Below are positions 16,598 to 25,809 of a stretch of 25,809 nucleotides of DNA, piece after piece; within the stretch, counting starts at the first letter, position 1, and the number at the start of each line of letters is the position of its first letter. The stretch covers positions 16,105 through 41,913 of the forward strand of contig DDWF01000181.1 of NCBI GenBank assembly GCA_002345845.1, in the 5' to 3' direction. The translations under genes were made by a program, and so were the position numbers. Under the pieces are notes generated by a model. It ran no database searches. It was not told the DNA's origin and saw only the letters and a list, made by a program, of their open reading frames with translations. This stretch comes from Betaproteobacteria bacterium UBA2293. Lineage in GTDB: Bacteria; Pseudomonadota; Gammaproteobacteria; Burkholderiales; Rhodocyclaceae.

Positions 16598-17721
16598 ATG
16601 CGCGTCAAACAGGCCTCTTTCCGCAGCCCCGATCAAGCGGCCGGCGCCTTCGACGACATCGCCCCCCAGCTGGTGCTGGTCTTCGCCGCCGTCGAGCAGT
16701 TCGCCGCCGATCAGTTTGCTGAGCAATTGCAGCGACAATTTCCCGACGCACTACTGCTCGGCTGCTCGACCGCCGGCGAAATCTCGGCGGCCGGCGTCGA
16801 AGACGGCAGCTGCAATCTGACCGCCGTACAGTTCGCCAGCACGGGTCTGCGAGCGGCAGGTACAACGCTGGCCGGGATGGAGGATTCCCAGGCTGCCGGC
16901 CGGCGCATTGGTGAACAACTGGCCGCCGACGATCTGCGGGCGGTCATGGTTTTTGCGCCGGGGGTGAACATCAACGGCAGCGCCCTGGTGGACGGCATCG
17001 CCGCCCGCATCGGCGTTGCGGTGCCGATCACCGGCGGGCTGGCCGGCGATGGCGGCGCCTTTCGCCGGACCTTCACTCTGGGGCCACAGGGCGTCCGTGA
17101 TGATGGCATCGTCGCCGTCGGCCTTTACGGCGATCGGCTACGCTTTCACCACGGCTCCTTCGGCGGCTGGGAACCCTTCGGCCCGGCACGCAAGGTGACG
17201 CGCTGCAGCGGCAATGTGCTGCACGAGCTCGATGGCGAACCGGCGCTCGACGTCTATCGCCGCTATCTCGGCGAGTATGCCCGCGAGCTGCCGGCATCCG
17301 GGTTGCTCTTTCCCTTTGCCATGCTCGGCGAGGATCACGGGGCGATCGGCCTGATCCGGACCATTCTCGGCGTCGATACAACCGACGGCAGCCTGATCCT
17401 GGCCGGAGAAATCGAACCCGGCGGCTATCTGAAACTGATGCATGCCAGCACCGACAAACTGGTCGGCGGCGCCGAAAGTGCCGCCCAGGCGGCGGCTGAC
17501 CCGGCAACCGACCGACTGGCGGTGCTGGTCAGTTGCGTTGGCCGCAAATTGGTCATGGGCAACCGGGTCGACGAGGAGATAGAAGCAGTGGCGGATGTGC
17601 TGGGCAAGCAGGTCACGCTTACCGGCTTCTATTCCTATGGTGAGATCAGCCCGTTCATGCCCGGCGCTGCCTGCAAGCTGCACAACCAGACGATGACCAT
17701 CACCTGTCTCGGCGAGGATTG

Positions 17722-17722
<1 letters not shown>
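16598..17722 (+). CDS. FIST-domain sensory protein (possible NosP-like sensor)
   Basis: This 374-residue cytosolic protein contains the FIST N-terminal domain (about residues 25-210) and FIST C-terminal domain (about 215-360). Supporting segments are LLGCSTAGEIS (residues 53-63), VPITGGLAGDG near residue 142, the HHGSFGGWEPFGP and LHELDGEPALDVYRRYLG blocks, and YSYGEISPF near the end. FIST domains are intracellular ligand-sensing modules tied to signal transduction. Members called NosP bind heme and sense nitric oxide, and are encoded next to a hybrid histidine kinase (NahK in Pseudomonas aeruginosa). The same arrangement is seen here, since the TGA overlaps the kinase ATG by one base. Whether this protein binds heme cannot be judged; several histidines are available. 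A strong AGGAG lies before the ATG. Confidence 0.87.
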
Positions 17723-20451
<2,729 letters not shown>

Positions 20452-20513
20452 ACTTCGGGTTCTTCCGATACTGATCGTACGCGATCACACGGATCTGCCC
20501 CAACGACTGCCTG

Positions 20514-21377
20514 ATGACCACTTCGAACAACCTCCAGAAACTGCGCCGATTCCTCGAAAGCCGTACCGGCAAGGCGATCGGCGACTACAACATGATCGAA
20601 GAGGGCGATACCGTCCTCGTCTGCTGCTCCGGCGGCAAGGACTCCTACACCTTGCTCGCCATGCTGATGGCACTGCAACAGCGGGCGCCGATCAAGTTCC
20701 GCCTGGTCGCCATGAATCTCGACCAGAAGCAGCCCGGCTTTCCGGCCGATATCCTGCCCGCCTATTTCGCCTCGCTCGGTATCGAACATCGGATCGTCGA
20801 AGCCGACACCTACTCCATCGTCAAGGACAAGATTCCCGAGGGCAAAACCACCTGCTCGCTCTGTTCGCGCCTGCGCCGCGGGATCATTTACCGGACGGCC
20901 AAGGAGCTCGGCGCCAACAAGATCGCCCTTGGCCACCATCGCGACGACATGGTGCACACCCTGTTCCTGAACATGCTGTTCGGCGGCAAGCTGAAGGCCA
21001 TGCCGCCGAAGCTGGTCACCGACGACCGCGCGCATGTCGTCATCCGCCCGCTCGCCTACTGCTCGGAAACCGACATCGCCAAATTCGCCCGCGGCATGGA
21101 GTTTCCGATCATTCCCTGCAATCTCTGCGGCTCGCAAGACAACCTGCAACGCCAGAAAATCCGCGAAATGATGCAGGACTGGGACAAGCGCTACCCGGGA
21201 CGCACCGAATCGGTCTTGACTGCCATGCAGAACGTCGTCCCCTCCCACCTGGCCGACAACAAGCTTTTCGATTTCACCAGTCTGACGCTGGAGACGCCGG
21301 TGGAAGAGGGCGACATCGCCTTCGACGCCCCGGAGATGCCGATTGCCGGCGCCATCCCGCTCACCCTTTCAACATAA
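20514..21377 (+). CDS. ttcA: tRNA 2-thiocytidine biosynthesis protein TtcA
   Basis: TtcA thiolates cytidine 32 of certain tRNAs, using ATP to adenylate the base and an iron-sulfur cluster in sulfur transfer. The 287-residue protein has the PP-loop [10 protein letters not shown] (residues 39-48), the [10 protein letters not shown] motif with C114 and C117, GHHRDD near 140-145, and a later cysteine pair (C202 and C205) in PCNLCGSQ. The two CxxC sites supply the cluster ligands known in the family. Length is slightly below that of E. coli TtcA. It starts 62 bp after the kinase gene. That gap holds a small inverted repeat, GATCG/CGATC with a 4-base loop (20473-20486), but no convincing promoter, so it may be read from the upstream transcript. 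Confidence 0.95.
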   Translation: MTTSNNLQKLRRFLESRTGKAIGDYNMIEEGDTVLVCCSGGKDSYTLLAMLMALQQRAPIKFRLVAMNLDQKQPGFPADILPAYFASLGIEHRIVEADTYSIVKDKIPEGKTTCSLCSRLRRGIIYRTAKELGANKIALGHHRDDMVHTLFLNMLFGGKLKAMPPKLVTDDRAHVVIRPLAYCSETDIAKFARGMEFPIIPCNLCGSQDNLQRQKIREMMQDWDKRYPGRTESVLTAMQNVVPSHLADNKLFDFTSLTLETPVEEGDIAFDAPEMPIAGAIPLTLST

Positions 21378-21400
21378 TGCCGGCGCAATGCGCTTCAGCT

Positions 21401-21406
21401 TATAAT
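21401..21406 (+). promoter_or_regulatory. Candidate -10 element for the cyclase-FHA gene
   Basis: A perfect TATAAT lies 23 bp before the ATG at 21430. ATGCCG (21377-21382), 18 bp upstream, matches three of six -35 bases. The leader would be under 20 bases. This suggests the gene can be transcribed apart from ttcA. Confidence 0.45.
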
Positions 21407-21429
21407 CGTTCCTCCGAGTTCGCCCCGCC

Positions 21430-22341
21430 ATGACGCCGTCGATGACCTCAGCACAACGCAGAATGATCGTGATGTTTGCCGATGTTTCCGGCAGTGCCGG
21501 GCTTTTTGAACGACTCGGCGACACTGAAGCCATGCATGCCGTCGAGCGTTGCCTGAAGCGCATGAAACGTTCGATTGACGGCTATCGCGGGCGCACCATC
21601 CAGATCGTCGGCGACGAACTGCTGGCGGTCTATGAAACGGCTGAGGACGCCTGCCTGGCTGCCATCGACATGCAGCAACGGATCTCCGACCTGCCGCCGG
21701 TTTCCGGCCTCAAGCTGACCATCCGCATCGGTCTGCATGCCGGCATGGTGATCGAGGAGGGTGGCAAGCTCAAGGGCGACGCCGTCACCAACGCCGCGCG
21801 TATCGCTGGCATCGCCCGCCGCGACCAGATCCTCTGCAGTTCGGTGCTGGCCGGCGAACTACCCGAGTCAACCGTCATCAATGTCCGGCCGATGCCGGAA
21901 CTGGGCAGCGTTCCCGAACAGGGCGAAAGCCTGCCGCTGTTTCACATTCACTGGACCGCCAACGAAATGGGCGGCTATTCGCATTCCACCTTCGGCCCGC
22001 AGAGCACGCCACCGGCCAACGACCGGCTGTGCGTCCGCTATCACGGCAAGGCTTTCCTCCTCGACAGCAAGACGCCGGCGCTGACCCTCGGTCGCGATCT
22101 CGGCAACAAGCTGGTCATCGAGGATCGCAAGGCCTCGCGCCAGCACGCGCGGATCGAAAAACGCAAGGATGGCTACTATCTGGTGGATGTCAGCACCAAT
22201 GGCTGTTTCGTCACCATTGGCAACCGCCAGGAAAAGTTGATCCGCCGCCAGGAGATTCAGCTCGAAGGCAGCGGACGCGTCTGCTTCGGCTGTAGCGGCA
22301 ACGATGCCAGCGCCGACAGCGCCGATTTCGAACATCTCTGA
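21430..22341 (+). CDS. Class III nucleotidyl cyclase-like domain fused to an FHA domain
   Basis: This 303-residue cytosolic protein has a class III cyclase homology domain (about residues 11-175) and a C-terminal FHA domain (about 200-285), which binds phosphothreonine peptides. Both metal-binding aspartates are present: D18 in FADVSG and D62 in VGDELLAVY. The transition-state arginine R124 is also there. Two positions differ from active cyclases: the purine-selecting lysine position is Q58 (RTIQIVGD), and the catalytic asparagine position is T120 in GDAVTNAAR, with an asparagine one residue later. The FHA part has the conserved GR (R222), SRQH (S236-H239) and TNG (N257) residues, so phosphopeptide binding looks intact. 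Activity and nucleotide are uncertain. An alternative ATG lies at 21442. It is convergent with hprK. Confidence 0.85.
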   Translation: MTPSMTSAQRRMIVMFADVSGSAGLFERLGDTEAMHAVERCLKRMKRSIDGYRGRTIQIVGDELLAVYETAEDACLAAIDMQQRISDLPPVSGLKLTIRIGLHAGMVIEEGGKLKGDAVTNAARIAGIARRDQILCSSVLAGELPESTVINVRPMPELGSVPEQGESLPLFHIHWTANEMGGYSHSTFGPQSTPPANDRLCVRYHGKAFLLDSKTPALTLGRDLGNKLVIEDRKASRQHARIEKRKDGYYLVDVSTNGCFVTIGNRQEKLIRRQEIQLEGSGRVCFGCSGNDASADSADFEHL

Positions 22342-22351
22342 ACGGCCACGC

Positions 22352-22372
22352 CGGCCCTAAAGTAACGGGCCG
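22352..22372. terminator. Hairpin between convergent cyclase-FHA and hprK genes
   Basis: CGGCCC (22352-22357) and GGGCCG (22367-22372) form a 6-bp GC stem with a 9-base loop in the 32-bp gap between the two stop codons. It could work in both directions. No T-run follows on either strand, so it is not a classic intrinsic terminator. Confidence 0.35.
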
Positions 22373-22373
22373 C

Positions 22374-23309
22374 TCAGGCCTCGTCGTCGAGCATCATCCG
22401 CTGCTGGCGATCCATGAAATCCTGCATGCTGTCGATGCCACGCAATTGCAGGATGGTATTGCGTACCGCCGCTTCCAGCAGGACCGCCAGATTGCGCCCG
22501 GCAGCAACCGGAATGACTACCTTGCGGATCGGCACGCCAAGCACTTCCTGCGTTTGGGCATCGAGCGGCAGACGCGGCGCGTCGGTGATGGAAGCCGTTT
22601 TCTGCAGATGGACTATCAGTTTCAGACGCATTTTCCGGCGCGAGGCAGTTTCGCCGAAAATGGTCCGGATGTTCAGCAGACCGAGGCCGCGAACTTCAAG
22701 AAAGTCGCGCAGCATGCCGGGGCAGCGGCCGTCGATGGTAGCCGGGGCAATGCGCGCCATTTCAACGACATCGTCAGCAACCAGGCCATGGCCACGGGAA
22801 ATCAGTTCCAGCGCCAGTTCCGACTTGCCGACGCCGGAGTCGCCGGTGATCAAGACGCCCATGCCGAGCACATCCATGAATACGCCGTGCATGTTGACCG
22901 TATCGGCCAACCGCGCCGACAGGTAGATGCGCAGCAGGTCGATTACCGCCGAGCACGGCTTCGGCGAGAGGATCAGCGGCGTCGCCGACTGCGTGCACGC
23001 CTCGCGCACCAAGTCGGGCGGCGTCAACCCGTCGGCGACGATGACCGCCGGTGGCTGGGCCGCCAGCAGATCCTGGAACATCTGCCCGAAACGCCGCTCG
23101 CCGATGCGCTCGGCCCACTCGTACTCGGCCTGACCGAGCACCTGCAGACGCTCCGGGTGAATGATGTTGATGTGCCCGACGACATCGGCGCCGTAGTTGT
23201 TCGACAGCTTGATCTCAATGCGCCGGTCGGCCTGCTGGCCGACCAGCCAGCTGAACAGCAGCTTCTCGCGATTGTCCTCATACAGCTGGATCAGGCTGAT
23301 GTGGCGCAC
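22374..23309 (-). CDS. hprK: HPr kinase/phosphorylase
   Basis: HprK phosphorylates and dephosphorylates a serine of the PTS carrier protein HPr (or its NPr-like counterpart). In proteobacteria it works with the nitrogen PTS rather than classical sugar uptake. The 311 residues fit the family. The N-terminal domain covers about residues 1-130. The catalytic domain follows, with HGVFMDVLG (H141), the P-loop GDSGVGKS (residues 156-163), LISRGHGLVADDVVE, and the signature EVRGLGLLNIRTIFG near residues 206-220. The C-terminal PIRKVVIPVAAGRNLAVLLE segment is also conserved. The start is a GTG with no visible Shine-Dalgarno sequence, nine bases after the ptsN stop, so translation is probably coupled to ptsN. 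Confidence 0.95.
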   Translation of the reverse strand: MRHISLIQLYEDNREKLLFSWLVGQQADRRIEIKLSNNYGADVVGHINIIHPERLQVLGQAEYEWAERIGERRFGQMFQDLLAAQPPAVIVADGLTPPDLVREACTQSATPLILSPKPCSAVIDLLRIYLSARLADTVNMHGVFMDVLGMGVLITGDSGVGKSELALELISRGHGLVADDVVEMARIAPATIDGRCPGMLRDFLEVRGLGLLNIRTIFGETASRRKMRLKLIVHLQKTASITDAPRLPLDAQTQEVLGVPIRKVVIPVAAGRNLAVLLEAAVRNTILQLRGIDSMQDFMDRQQRMMLDDEA

Positions 23310-23318
23310 GACCGTCGG

Positions 23319-23765
23319 TCAGGACTGGAAAAGAGCCAGCACCGCGGCGGCATCGGGGGCGTTTTGCAGTGACTCGCGGAAGGAGCGATCGGCAAAGCGC
23401 TGGGCCAACTCGGAAAGGATCTGCAGGTGTTCTTCAGTGGCCTGTTCGGGAACCAACAGGACGAATAGTAGATTCACGGCCCGACCATCCGGCGAGTCGA
23501 AAGGCACCGGAGTAGCCAGGCGGATGAAAGCGCCAGCGGCTTGCTTGAGGCCCTTGATGCGGCCGTGGGGAATGGCGATGCCCTGACCGAGACCGGTCGA
23601 GCCCAGTTTTTCCCGGGCGAAGAGACTATCAAATATCACGGAGCGGGCGAGGCCGAGGTGCCCTTCAAAGAGCTGACCGGCCTGCTCGAATACCCGTTTC
23701 TTGCTGCTCGCGTCGAGATCGAGAAGAATCTGCGCCGGAGACAGGATTTGGCTAAGTGGGTTCAT
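23319..23765 (-). CDS. ptsN: PTS IIA-like nitrogen regulatory protein (EIIA-Ntr)
   Basis: EIIA-Ntr is the terminal phosphoacceptor of the nitrogen PTS. Its phosphorylation state controls targets such as potassium transport and sensor kinases. The 148-residue protein starts in the family's usual way (LDLDASSKKRVFEQAG near residues 15-30). The phosphorylated histidine is H67 in GIAIPHGRI, matching H73 of E. coli. The FDSPDGRAVNLLFVLLVP and EEHLQILSELAQRF segments are typical. The ATG has no Shine-Dalgarno sequence; instead a terminator hairpin with its U-run ends seven bases upstream. The gene follows hpf and precedes hprK on the same strand. Confidence 0.95.
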   Translation of the reverse strand: MNPLSQILSPAQILLDLDASSKKRVFEQAGQLFEGHLGLARSVIFDSLFAREKLGSTGLGQGIAIPHGRIKGLKQAAGAFIRLATPVPFDSPDGRAVNLLFVLLVPEQATEEHLQILSELAQRFADRSFRESLQNAPDAAAVLALFQS

Positions 23766-23772
23766 GAGCGTA

Positions 23773-23809
23773 CAAAAAACAAAGGCCGCGACAAGGTACT
23801 GCCGCGGCC
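23773..23809 (-). terminator. Intrinsic terminator between hpf and ptsN
   Basis: Read on the minus strand, a 7-bp stem of GGCCGCG and CGCGGCC (arms at 23803-23809 and 23784-23790), extended by two more pairs after a mismatch, is followed directly by TTTGTTTTTT (23783-23774). This is a textbook rho-independent terminator ten bases after the hpf stop codon. It should reduce reading into ptsN and hprK. Confidence 0.8.
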
Positions 23810-23818
23810 GGTCAGCCG

Positions 23819-24142
23819 TTATTCGACGGCGTGGAGGTCCGCCTTGCCACCGCGGTGGTGGTCCTGGACCTTCTGCTTGTACTTCAGGACCTGACGGTCC
23901 AACTTGTCGAACATGGCATCGATGGCAGCGTAGAGATCGTCACCGGATTCCTCGACATGCATGTCCTTGCCCGGTACGTGCACCGTGACCTCGGCTTTCT
24001 GCTTGAGCTTCTCGACCGACAGGACGACGCTGACGCCGGTGACCTTGTCAAAATGGCGAATCACGGGGTCCAGCTTGTTCTCCACGTATTCGCGCAATGC
24101 CGGCGTAACTTCAATATGGTGACCAGCGATCTGCAGATTCAT
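23819..24142 (-). CDS. hpf: Ribosome hibernation promoting factor (short HPF)
   Basis: HPF binds the 30S decoding region in slow growth and promotes inactive 100S ribosome dimers. The 107-residue protein is the short type, lacking the C-terminal dimerisation domain of long HPF. It starts [20 protein letters not shown], followed by [10 protein letters not shown], then [42 protein letters not shown], all matching the family. A strong GAGAGGAGAAAAC ribosome binding site precedes the ATG, in the 14-bp gap after rpoN, which fits a highly translated protein. A terminator follows. Confidence 0.95.
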   Translation of the reverse strand: MNLQIAGHHIEVTPALREYVENKLDPVIRHFDKVTGVSVVLSVEKLKQKAEVTVHVPGKDMHVEESGDDLYAAIDAMFDKLDRQVLKYKQKVQDHHRGGKADLHAVE

Positions 24143-24156
24143 GTTTTCTCCTCTCT

Positions 24157-25626
24157 CTACAGGGTCTTGCGTAAATTGACCGGCGGGATGTTGAGCGACT
24201 CGCGATATTTTGCAACCGTGCGCCGGGCAACAACGATTCCCTGCTGGCCTAGTATTTCGGATAATTGACTATCCGACAAGGGCTTCTTGCCATCCTCGGA
24301 GCCGATCAATTGCTTGAGCAGAGCGCGGATGGCGGTGGCGGAGCAGGCTCCGCCGGTATCGGTAGCGACATGGCTGCCAAAGAAGTATTTGAGTTCGAAG
24401 ATGCCGCGCGGCGTCGCCATGTATTTCTGGCTGGTGACACGCGAAACGGTGGACTCGTGCAGGCCGAGGATGTCGGCAATCTCGCGCAGGACCAGCGGCC
24501 GCATGGCGACTTCGCCGTGCTCGAAGAACTGGCGCTGGCGATCGACGATGGCCTGGGTAACGCGATGGATGGTGTCAAAACGCTGCTGGACATTCTTGAT
24601 CAGCCAGCGGGCCTCCTGCAACTGCCCGGTCAAGTTGCCGTTGCCACGGCGCTGGCGGGCCAGAATCTCGGCATAGAGACGGTTGATGCGCAGACGCGGA
24701 TAGGCATCCGGGTTGATGTAGGCCGTCCACTTGCCCTTCAGCTTCTTGACAATGACATCCGGTGTTATGTAGCGCGCCTCGGTCTGGGCAAAGCCGGCGC
24801 CCGGGCGGGGATTCAGACTGGTAATCAGGCTGTGCGCGGCCTTCAGCTCCTCATCGTCGCAACCGGTCAACCGGCGGATCTTGGCGAAATCACGGGCAGC
24901 CAACAGTTCCAGGTGCTTGTCCACGATGGCCAGGGCGAGCTCCTGCACCTCATCCACGTCCAGCGCCTTCAACTGCAGGGCCAGGCACTCGCGCGGATTG
25001 CGGGCGCCGATGCCGGTCGGATCGAAATGCTGGATATGGTGCAGGGCGATCTCGAGTTCCTCGATCTCGACCTCGTATTCCGGCGGCAGCGTTTCCAGCA
25101 ATTCTTCGAGGGAAGCGGAAAGGTAACCGTCGTCGTCGAGGGCCTCGATCAGGAAGCGCACCAGCGCCCGGTCACGCTCGGAAACCTGGGTCATGCCCAG
25201 TTGCCAGCCAAGATGGTCGCGCAGGCTGACCGTCCCGGCGTGAATGTCCTGAGCGTCGTTATCGTCGTCATCGTCGCGACCGGCACCGGTGAAGGTGCCG
25301 GCATCGGAACTCCAGCGGTCATCGTCGACATCGGAGGGGGCCGAGGGCACATCCTGCTCGCGGTCGTCGTGGGCGTCGCGCTCTTCGCGTTCGACGCGTT
25401 GCTCGCGCTCGCCTTCCGCCGTCTGTGGCGAATCGAATTGCTGTGCGGTGGCGAAATTTTCCGTCGGCTGATCGTCGTCGCGCTCAAGCATGGGATTTTC
25501 GAGCAGGTAACGCTCGATTTCCTGCTGCATTTCCACCGTCGACAACTGCAACAGCTTGATCGACTGCTGCAACTGCGGCGTCAGTGCCAGATGCTGCGAT
25601 AGTTTTAGTTGGAGTGCCGGCTTCAT
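24157..25626 (-). CDS. rpoN: RNA polymerase sigma-54 factor
   Basis: Sigma-54 directs RNA polymerase to -24/-12 promoters that need ATP-driven activators, covering nitrogen metabolism and many other functions. The 489 residues have the glutamine- and leucine-rich region I (about 1-50: [17 protein letters not shown]) and a long acidic region II (about 50-125, with runs of D and E). The core-binding domain follows, with [19 protein letters not shown]. The DNA-binding helix-turn-helix lies at about residues 380-400 ([16 protein letters not shown]), and the RpoN box [10 protein letters not shown] at 467-476. No clear Shine-Dalgarno sequence precedes the ATG. It lies 27 bp after lptB, as in many proteobacteria. 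Confidence 0.97.
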   Translation of the reverse strand: MKPALQLKLSQHLALTPQLQQSIKLLQLSTVEMQQEIERYLLENPMLERDDDQPTENFATAQQFDSPQTAEGEREQRVEREERDAHDDREQDVPSAPSDVDDDRWSSDAGTFTGAGRDDDDDNDAQDIHAGTVSLRDHLGWQLGMTQVSERDRALVRFLIEALDDDGYLSASLEELLETLPPEYEVEIEELEIALHHIQHFDPTGIGARNPRECLALQLKALDVDEVQELALAIVDKHLELLAARDFAKIRRLTGCDDEELKAAHSLITSLNPRPGAGFAQTEARYITPDVIVKKLKGKWTAYINPDAYPRLRINRLYAEILARQRRGNGNLTGQLQEARWLIKNVQQRFDTIHRVTQAIVDRQRQFFEHGEVAMRPLVLREIADILGLHESTVSRVTSQKYMATPRGIFELKYFFGSHVATDTGGACSATAIRALLKQLIGSEDGKKPLSDSQLSEILGQQGIVVARRTVAKYRESLNIPPVNLRKTL

Positions 25627-25653
25627 CGTTGGGGTGACTGGGCTACGTTCTGG

Positions 25654-25809
25654 TCAGAGCCTGAAGTGCTCGCCAAGGTAGACCTTGCGCACGCTTTCAT
25701 TATCAACGATTTCATCCGGCCGTCCAGCCGCCAATACATGACCGGCGCTGATGATGTAGGCGTGATCGCAAATACCGAGGGTCTCGCGCACGTTGTGGTC
25801 GGTGATCAG
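25654..25809 (-). CDS. lptB: LPS export ABC transporter ATP-binding protein, C-terminal part
   Basis: Only the last 51 residues are in the window; the gene continues past the right edge. LptB powers extraction of lipopolysaccharide from the inner membrane as part of LptB2FG. The visible part begins [11 protein letters not shown], containing the H-loop (switch) histidine, continues with [23 protein letters not shown], and ends [12 protein letters not shown], the characteristic LptB C-terminus. It lies upstream of rpoN, a standard gene order in proteobacteria. Confidence 0.95.
   Translation of the reverse strand: MITDHNVRETLGICDHAYIISAGHVLAAGRPDEIVDNESVRKVYLGEHFRL

Noticed and set aside
21360..21390. 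Repeated GCCGGCGC at the end of ttcA as a terminator
   Set aside because: The two copies are direct repeats; pairing is possible only through the short self-complementary core, and no T-run follows.
24265..25602. Open frame of 445 codons on the plus strand, antisense to rpoN
   Set aside because: It mirrors the codon pattern of a clear rpoN gene in GC-rich DNA, is low-complexity (Gly, Ala, Val, Gln rich), and resembles no family.

Overview
The window is ordinary chromosomal DNA from a GC-rich betaproteobacterium, most likely Rhodocyclales (Dechloromonas/Azonexus-like). The rpoN-hpf-ptsN-hprK cluster downstream of lptB, the NDUFA9-like gene next to cca, the DUF1631 protein and a short YjfB-type protein all point that way. 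The taxon is inferred from gene content and protein flavour, not from a search. Twenty-three complete genes and two genes cut by the window edges fill almost all of it. I see no rRNA, tRNA, CRISPR array, insertion sequence, integrase or attachment site. The longest stretches without a coding sequence are about 130 bp.

Layout. Positions 1-1789 (+): the end of cysK, a PatB/MalY-type C-S lyase and a small membrane protein, joined by 4-bp start/stop overlaps. Positions 1770-2345 (-): 5-formyltetrahydrofolate cyclo-ligase, divergent from slt. Positions 2378-8740 (+): the lytic transglycosylase slt, a DUF1631 protein, an NDUFA9-like Rossmann protein and cca. Positions 8737-11004: a DUF2905 protein (-), an alpha/beta hydrolase (+), a YjfB-like protein (-) and an unrecognised 318-residue protein (+). 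Positions 11052-16503: a zinc ribbon/DUF805/glutaredoxin-like fusion (-), a rhomboid protease with a C-terminal helical extension (+), a membrane protein with TPR-like repeats (-) and an NDUFAF7-type methyltransferase (-). Positions 16598-22341 (+): a FIST-domain sensor, a soluble hybrid histidine kinase, ttcA, and a class III cyclase-like/FHA protein. Positions 22374-25809 (-): hprK, ptsN, hpf, rpoN and the end of lptB, read in the order lptB to hprK.

How the genes work together. The rpoN block carries nitrogen/carbon regulation (sigma-54, EIIA-Ntr, HPr kinase) and ribosome hibernation. A clear intrinsic terminator lies between hpf and ptsN. The FIST and kinase genes overlap by one base and probably form one signalling module; their arrangement resembles NosP/NahK nitric-oxide sensing pairs. 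cysK and the C-S lyase form a sulfur amino acid pair. Many genes are packed tail to tail with overlapping stop codons.

I found no clearly new system. The most interesting points are the FIST/hybrid-kinase pair, the cyclase-FHA protein with two substituted active-site positions, the zinc ribbon/DUF805/thioredoxin-fold fusion, and the terminator placed directly before a ptsN start that lacks a Shine-Dalgarno sequence.
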